A DNA stretch of 7,873 bases from Bryobacterales bacterium (GTDB lineage: Bacteria > Acidobacteriota > Terriglobia > Bryobacterales > Bryobacteraceae): NCBI GenBank assembly GCA_003164075.1, contig PLRZ01000182.1:9899-17771 (forward strand), in the 5' to 3' direction. Positions within the stretch are counted from its first letter, which is position 1; every line of letters begins with the position of its first letter. The notes beneath the pieces are model-generated. The model did no database searches and was not told the origin of the DNA. It saw only the letters and a program-made list of their open reading frames with translations. The translations under genes were made by a program, and so were the position numbers. This document shows positions 4,820 through 7,873 of this stretch, in pieces.

Positions 4820-4991
4820 TTTCGCATTACGGTGCCCAGGCCCAATGTCGGCAACACAATCAACCAACCGAGGCCGTAACGTGCCGGTATCCCCGGATCG
4901 GGGAACACGTTGCGGCCTCAAAGCTCCGCCGCCGTGCGAAACAGGCGATGGCAGCCGGAGAAGGTCCGGGTAAGCGAGACGGGGAATCGTT
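4820..4991 (+). ncRNA. Structured 5' leader of cpaB
   Basis: This untranslated stretch holds a 14-bp stem with one G-U pair (4870-4883 with 4906-4919). It is capped by an inner 6-bp hairpin TCCCCG/CGGGGA (4890-4895 with 4899-4904). Downstream, CTCCG (4924-4928) can pair with CGGAG (4956-4960), or CCGGA (4955-4959) can pair with TCCGG (4965-4969); these two pairings exclude each other. The word CGGGGA recurs at 4980-4985 as the cpaB Shine-Dalgarno sequence, so TCCCCG could sequester it. No good promoter is seen here. It may be a cis-acting regulatory RNA, but I cannot assign a known class. Confidence 0.4.
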
Positions 4992-5891
4992 ATGAATAAG
5001 AGATTCGCAGGGGTTCTGATGTTCGCGTTTGTGGTGGCGGCCGCCGGCGGCCTCATCACATACCGGTCCCTGATGGGCCGGCCGGAACCGGCCAAGGCAG
5101 CCGCTCCGTCGGTCCAGATCGTGTTAGCCGCCAAAGACCTGCAAGTGGGATCGGTGCTGAAGGATGGCGACATTCAGATGGGCGATTGGGCCGGAGCGGT
5201 CCCCCCGGGCGCCACCAACAAGCTCGAGGATCTCAAGGGCAGAGGCGTTATCACTCCCATCTACGCCAAGGAGCCGATCATCGAATCGCGGCTGGCTCCC
5301 AAGGGCGCTGGCGGCGGATTGGCCGCCATGATTCCCCACGGCATGCGCGCTTTTGCCGTCCAGGTAAACGAAATCGTCGGCGTGGCGGGATTCGTTACCG
5401 CCGGGTCGCACGTCGATCTGCTGATTCAGGGCAATGCTCCCGGTGGCAACGGCAATCTCGGCACACTCGCCAAGACGCTGATCCAGAATCTCGAGGTGCT
5501 TTCCGCCGGACAGGACTTCAAGAAGGATCCGGAAGGTAAGCCGGTGCCAGTGCCGGTAGTGACCGTCCTTGTGACGCCGGAGCAGGCTGAAGTACTCAGC
5601 CTGGCCAGCAGCCAGACGACCATCCGGATGACGTTGCGCAATCCGCTGGATCACGATATCGCCAAAACACCGGGCACGGCCATGAAGTTCGTATGGGGCG
5701 GCGCGGGAAACCTGAAGATCTCGCCCACCGACGATGCCGCAGCGCCGGCGCCGCGGCTGCTCACGCCGCCCAGGGAAACGAAGGAGACGGCGGCACAAGC
5801 TCCCAAGAAGGATCCGCCCTTCGTGATGGAGATTCTCTCGGGTACCACGCGATCCGAAGCCAAGTTTGAAAAATCGGGGGGGGGTAAATAA
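4992..5891 (+). CDS. cpaB: Tad pilus assembly protein CpaB/RcpC
   Basis: CpaB works in the periplasm with the outer-membrane secretin during Flp pilus assembly. The 299-residue protein has an N-terminal membrane anchor or signal (about 6-25: AGVLMFAFVVAAAGGLITY), a SAF domain (about 40-102, starting VQIVLAAKDLQVGSVLKDGDI) and the RcpC/CpaB domain (about 112-230) with the hallmark GMRAFAVQVNEIVGVAGFV and GSHVDLLIQG. The last 60 residues are Pro/Ala/Lys-rich and look disordered. The ATG at 4992 follows GGGGA (4981-4985) and puts the anchor at the N-terminus as in the family; the length is normal. It follows flp after a 236-base gap with a terminator and a structured leader, a place where cpaA/tadV often lies. 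Its stop directly abuts the cpaC start, with a run of nine G (5876-5884) in its last codons. Confidence 0.93.
   Translation: MNKRFAGVLMFAFVVAAAGGLITYRSLMGRPEPAKAAAPSVQIVLAAKDLQVGSVLKDGDIQMGDWAGAVPPGATNKLEDLKGRGVITPIYAKEPIIESRLAPKGAGGGLAAMIPHGMRAFAVQVNEIVGVAGFVTAGSHVDLLIQGNAPGGNGNLGTLAKTLIQNLEVLSAGQDFKKDPEGKPVPVPVVTVLVTPEQAEVLSLASSQTTIRMTLRNPLDHDIAKTPGTAMKFVWGGAGNLKISPTDDAAAPAPRLLTPPRETKETAAQAPKKDPPFVMEILSGTTRSEAKFEKSGGGK
5876..5884 (+). promoter_or_regulatory. Run of nine G serving as cpaC ribosome-binding site
   Basis: Nine consecutive G lie in the last codons of cpaB and end 7 bases before the GTG start of cpaC. They are the only Shine-Dalgarno-like sequence there. A run of this length is prone to strand slippage during replication, which would change this ribosome-binding site and the last residues of CpaB. 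Confidence 0.55.
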
Positions 5892-7457
5892 GTGTTGAGA
5901 ACAGCGTTTTTCGCGCGAAATCTGTCGGCTGCGGTGTGCGCCGTGTGGCTGCTGACGACGCCGCTGCGGGCCGTGGAACCGATAACGCCCGCCGAACAGA
6001 AAGCCGCTGCCACGCAGGACGCTGTCTCCAAACCGGCCGCTCCCGGCGTAGTCGGTCAGTTGATTGTGACGGTAGGCAAGTCTCTGATCATCGACAGTCC
6101 CATGGCCATCAAGCGGCTCGCCTTCGCCAACGGGACCATGGTGGACGCGCAGGCGATCGGTCCCAAAGAAGTTCTGCTCAACGGAAAAGCTCCGGGTGAA
6201 ACCTCGCTGACCATCTGGCAGGAAGACGGCACCCGCCTGATCTACGATATGACCGTCCGCGTGAGCCCGCAGCGTCTGAACGCCGTGCGCGAGCAGATTG
6301 CCCGCGACTATCCCGACGCCGACGTCAATGTGACTTTCGACAACGACTTTGCCTTCGTGCGCGGCACCGTGAAGAATATCACCGCCGCCGAACGGATCAT
6401 GGCGATCGTTGGCACGATGTCGAAAGCCGTCAATCTGCTCCAGGTGGAAGTGCCTCCCGTGGAACCGCAGATCCTGCTCAAAGTGCGCTTCGCCAACGTG
6501 GATCGCAGCACCGCCCTACAACTGGGCGTCAACTTCGCGTCCTCGGCCTTCAATCAGACGACTGCCCTTGGAACCGGGTCCAGCATTCTTAGTTCCGCCG
6601 GCAGCACCCTCGCCTCCAGCGCCCTCGGCACGGCCGTTAATATTTTCGCCCTGCGTTCCGATATCAACCTGCTCGCGGAAATTACGGCGCTTGAAAGCAA
6701 AAACCTGCTGGAGATCCTGGCTGAGCCCAACCTGCTCACCTACAGTGGCACACGCGCCAGCTTTAACGCCGGCGGCGAGTTCCCGTACCTCACTCCTCAG
6801 CCCACGGCGGGCGGTGTTGCCTTCACCGTCACGTTCAAGCAATGGGGCGTCATCCTCGACTTCCTGCCGCGGGTGACTCCCCAGGGCACCATCCATATGC
6901 AAGTGAGCCCGGAAGTGAGCGCGCTGGACTATTCCCAAGCTGTGACCATAGATGGCACCGCGGTCCCCGGCCTGACGGTGCAAAAGGTCTCCACCGAAGT
7001 CGATCTGGAAAGCGGGCAGACGTTTATCATTGCCGGTCTGCTGAACAAACAGATCACCGAGGCCTTCAACAAAATCCCGTTCCTCGGGGACATTCCCATC
7101 CTGGGCAAGCTCTTTCAGAGCAAAACCGTCAACAAAAGCAACTCCGAGCTGCTCATTATCATCACGCCCGAAATCGTGCGCCCCATCCCCTCCCAGCAGC
7201 CCGTTCCGGAGCTGAAGTGGACCGTGCCTTTCATGACTGACAACAGCCAGTTCCCGATGCGGCAACCTGGCATGGATTCCACCGGTCCGGTACCCGTGCA
7301 CCCGCCCGTCCAGGCCCTGCCTCTGGAACAACTGATTCAGCAGCAGAAGCTGATACAGGCTGCCCCGATCCAGACACCATTGACCACCGCCTCACCGGCA
7401 GCACCCGCGCCCGCACCAGCCGCCGGCGGCGGAGGAGGAGCGGGGAACGGCCAGTAA
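5892..7457 (+). CDS. cpaC: Tad pilus outer-membrane secretin CpaC/RcpA
   Basis: This secretin forms the outer-membrane channel through which the Flp pilus exits. The 521-residue protein has a signal peptide (cleavage likely after PLRA, residue 27), the pilus-assembly N-terminal domain (about 54-124), a BON-like domain (about 126-187: AVREQIARDYPDADVNVTF) and the secretin core (about 262-430). Diagnostic stretches are AEPNLLTYSGTRASFNAGGEFPY (split at 277-299), VPGLTVQKVSTEVDLESGQTF (358-378) and IPFLGDIPILGKLF (395-408), ending SELLIIITPEIVRP. A Pro/Gln/Ala tail with a Gly run (431-521) follows and may bind a partner. The start is GTG at 5892, immediately after the cpaB stop; a TTG one codon on is an alternative. 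Coupled translation with cpaB is likely. No signal-peptide Cys for lipidation is seen, so any pilotin is elsewhere. Confidence 0.95.
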   Translation: MLRTAFFARNLSAAVCAVWLLTTPLRAVEPITPAEQKAAATQDAVSKPAAPGVVGQLIVTVGKSLIIDSPMAIKRLAFANGTMVDAQAIGPKEVLLNGKAPGETSLTIWQEDGTRLIYDMTVRVSPQRLNAVREQIARDYPDADVNVTFDNDFAFVRGTVKNITAAERIMAIVGTMSKAVNLLQVEVPPVEPQILLKVRFANVDRSTALQLGVNFASSAFNQTTALGTGSSILSSAGSTLASSALGTAVNIFALRSDINLLAEITALESKNLLEILAEPNLLTYSGTRASFNAGGEFPYLTPQPTAGGVAFTVTFKQWGVILDFLPRVTPQGTIHMQVSPEVSALDYSQAVTIDGTAVPGLTVQKVSTEVDLESGQTFIIAGLLNKQITEAFNKIPFLGDIPILGKLFQSKTVNKSNSELLIIITPEIVRPIPSQQPVPELKWTVPFMTDNSQFPMRQPGMDSTGPVPVHPPVQALPLEQLIQQQKLIQAAPIQTPLTTASPAAPAPAPAAGGGGGAGNGQ

Positions 7458-7478
7458 GCCGCATCCCCGGGAGCCCCT

Positions 7479-7873
7479 ATGTATCCGCTGACCATCGGAT
7501 TGGCAATCGAAAACCGCGACCTCTGGGAACAGGCCCAGTCGTGCCTTGCCGATTTGCCGTTCCGCATCATTGTCGAGCATCAGGACATCGGCGACGTGAG
7601 CAATTTCCTCGACCGCCTGGAACGCATGCGGCCGGATGTCGTGCTGATCGACATTAGCGGTTGGCGCGAACCTCTGGAGGGATTGGTAACGTCCATTCGA
7701 GGCGCTATCGGCGATCCCATGATCATCGCCTTGAACACCACTGCCGACCCGGACGCGATTCTGGCTTCGATGCGCGCCGGTATTAACGAATATCTGTACC
7801 CGCCGTTACGGGACCCGCTGCGGCGCGCGCTCGAAAAGCGCTCCGCGGAGCGCAGCCGAAGGCGGGATGCCGG
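7479..7873 (+). CDS. cpaE: CpaE/TadZ-like localisation protein, N-terminal receiver-like part (runs off the window)
   Basis: The first 131 codons are present; the gene is open to the right edge. The part seen is a receiver-like domain: PLTIGLAIENRD, RPDVVLIDIS with Asp58 at the phospho-acceptor position, and a hydrophobic strand followed by MRAGINEYLYPP. Compared with true receivers only one acidic residue (Glu11) is in the pocket, the Thr/Ser position is Leu85 and the conserved Lys is Tyr107, so it matches the atypical receiver of CpaE/TadZ proteins and is probably not phosphorylated. In that family a MinD-like ATPase domain follows and sets the polar site of pilus assembly; it would lie beyond the window. 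ATG 7479 is preceded by GGGAG (7469-7473) and lies 21 bases after cpaC. No cpaD lies between, as is common outside the Proteobacteria. A stand-alone receiver protein remains possible. Confidence 0.78.
   Translation, partial: MYPLTIGLAIENRDLWEQAQSCLADLPFRIIVEHQDIGDVSNFLDRLERMRPDVVLIDISGWREPLEGLVTSIRGAIGDPMIIALNTTADPDAILASMRAGINEYLYPPLRDPLRRALEKRSAERSRRRDA

Noticed and set aside
1..7873. CRISPR array, tRNA, rRNA or insertion-sequence transposase
   Set aside because: No regularly spaced repeats, no tRNA-like cloverleaf or rRNA words, and no transposase motif were seen on either strand.

Overview
The window looks like a chromosomal segment of a GC-rich soil-type bacterium, most plausibly an acidobacterium (Bryobacterales/Solibacter-like). 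That placement is an inference from gene content, protein style and base composition; no marker gene proves it. Its core is the start of a tight adherence (Tad/Flp) pilus locus on the + strand: a PilZ-domain protein, a large membrane protein, the Flp pilin, CpaB, the CpaC/RcpA secretin and the first 131 codons of a CpaE/TadZ-like protein that runs off the right edge.

Left part (1-1230): a small four-helix membrane protein on the - strand (93-482) and a nucleoside 2-deoxyribosyltransferase/DNPH1-like protein on the + strand (646-1068) are divergently arranged. The pair is bracketed by a 24-base inverted repeat (1-24 and 1084-1107, 22 of 24 matching), which suggests a duplicated or inserted unit. 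Nothing links this part to pilus assembly.

Middle (1231-2492): a NarL/FixJ-type response regulator on the - strand has a degenerate receiver switch. It is separated from the pilus genes by a 509-base, AT-rich, gene-free region that carries a -10-perfect promoter towards the pilus genes, a candidate promoter for the regulator, and several dyads and repeated short motifs. This divergent arrangement makes the regulator a candidate controller of the locus.

Right part (2493-7873): pilZ, the membrane protein and flp overlap by 4 bases at each junction, so they are probably translationally coupled. Two 16-base dyads exactly 30 bases apart lie just upstream of flp, inside the 3' end of the preceding gene. 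After flp comes a strong intrinsic terminator-like hairpin and then a structured 172-base leader before cpaB. One arm of a leader hairpin could also pair with the cpaB Shine-Dalgarno sequence. This arrangement would allow very high pilin expression with attenuated, separately tuned expression of the assembly genes. cpaB and cpaC abut with no spacer, joined by a run of nine G that probably serves as the ribosome-binding site of cpaC. A prepilin peptidase (cpaA/tadV) and cpaD are absent from their common positions in this window.

The most notable unexplained signals are the flp-cpaB leader, the twin dyads before flp and the inverted-repeat-bounded two-gene unit at the left edge.
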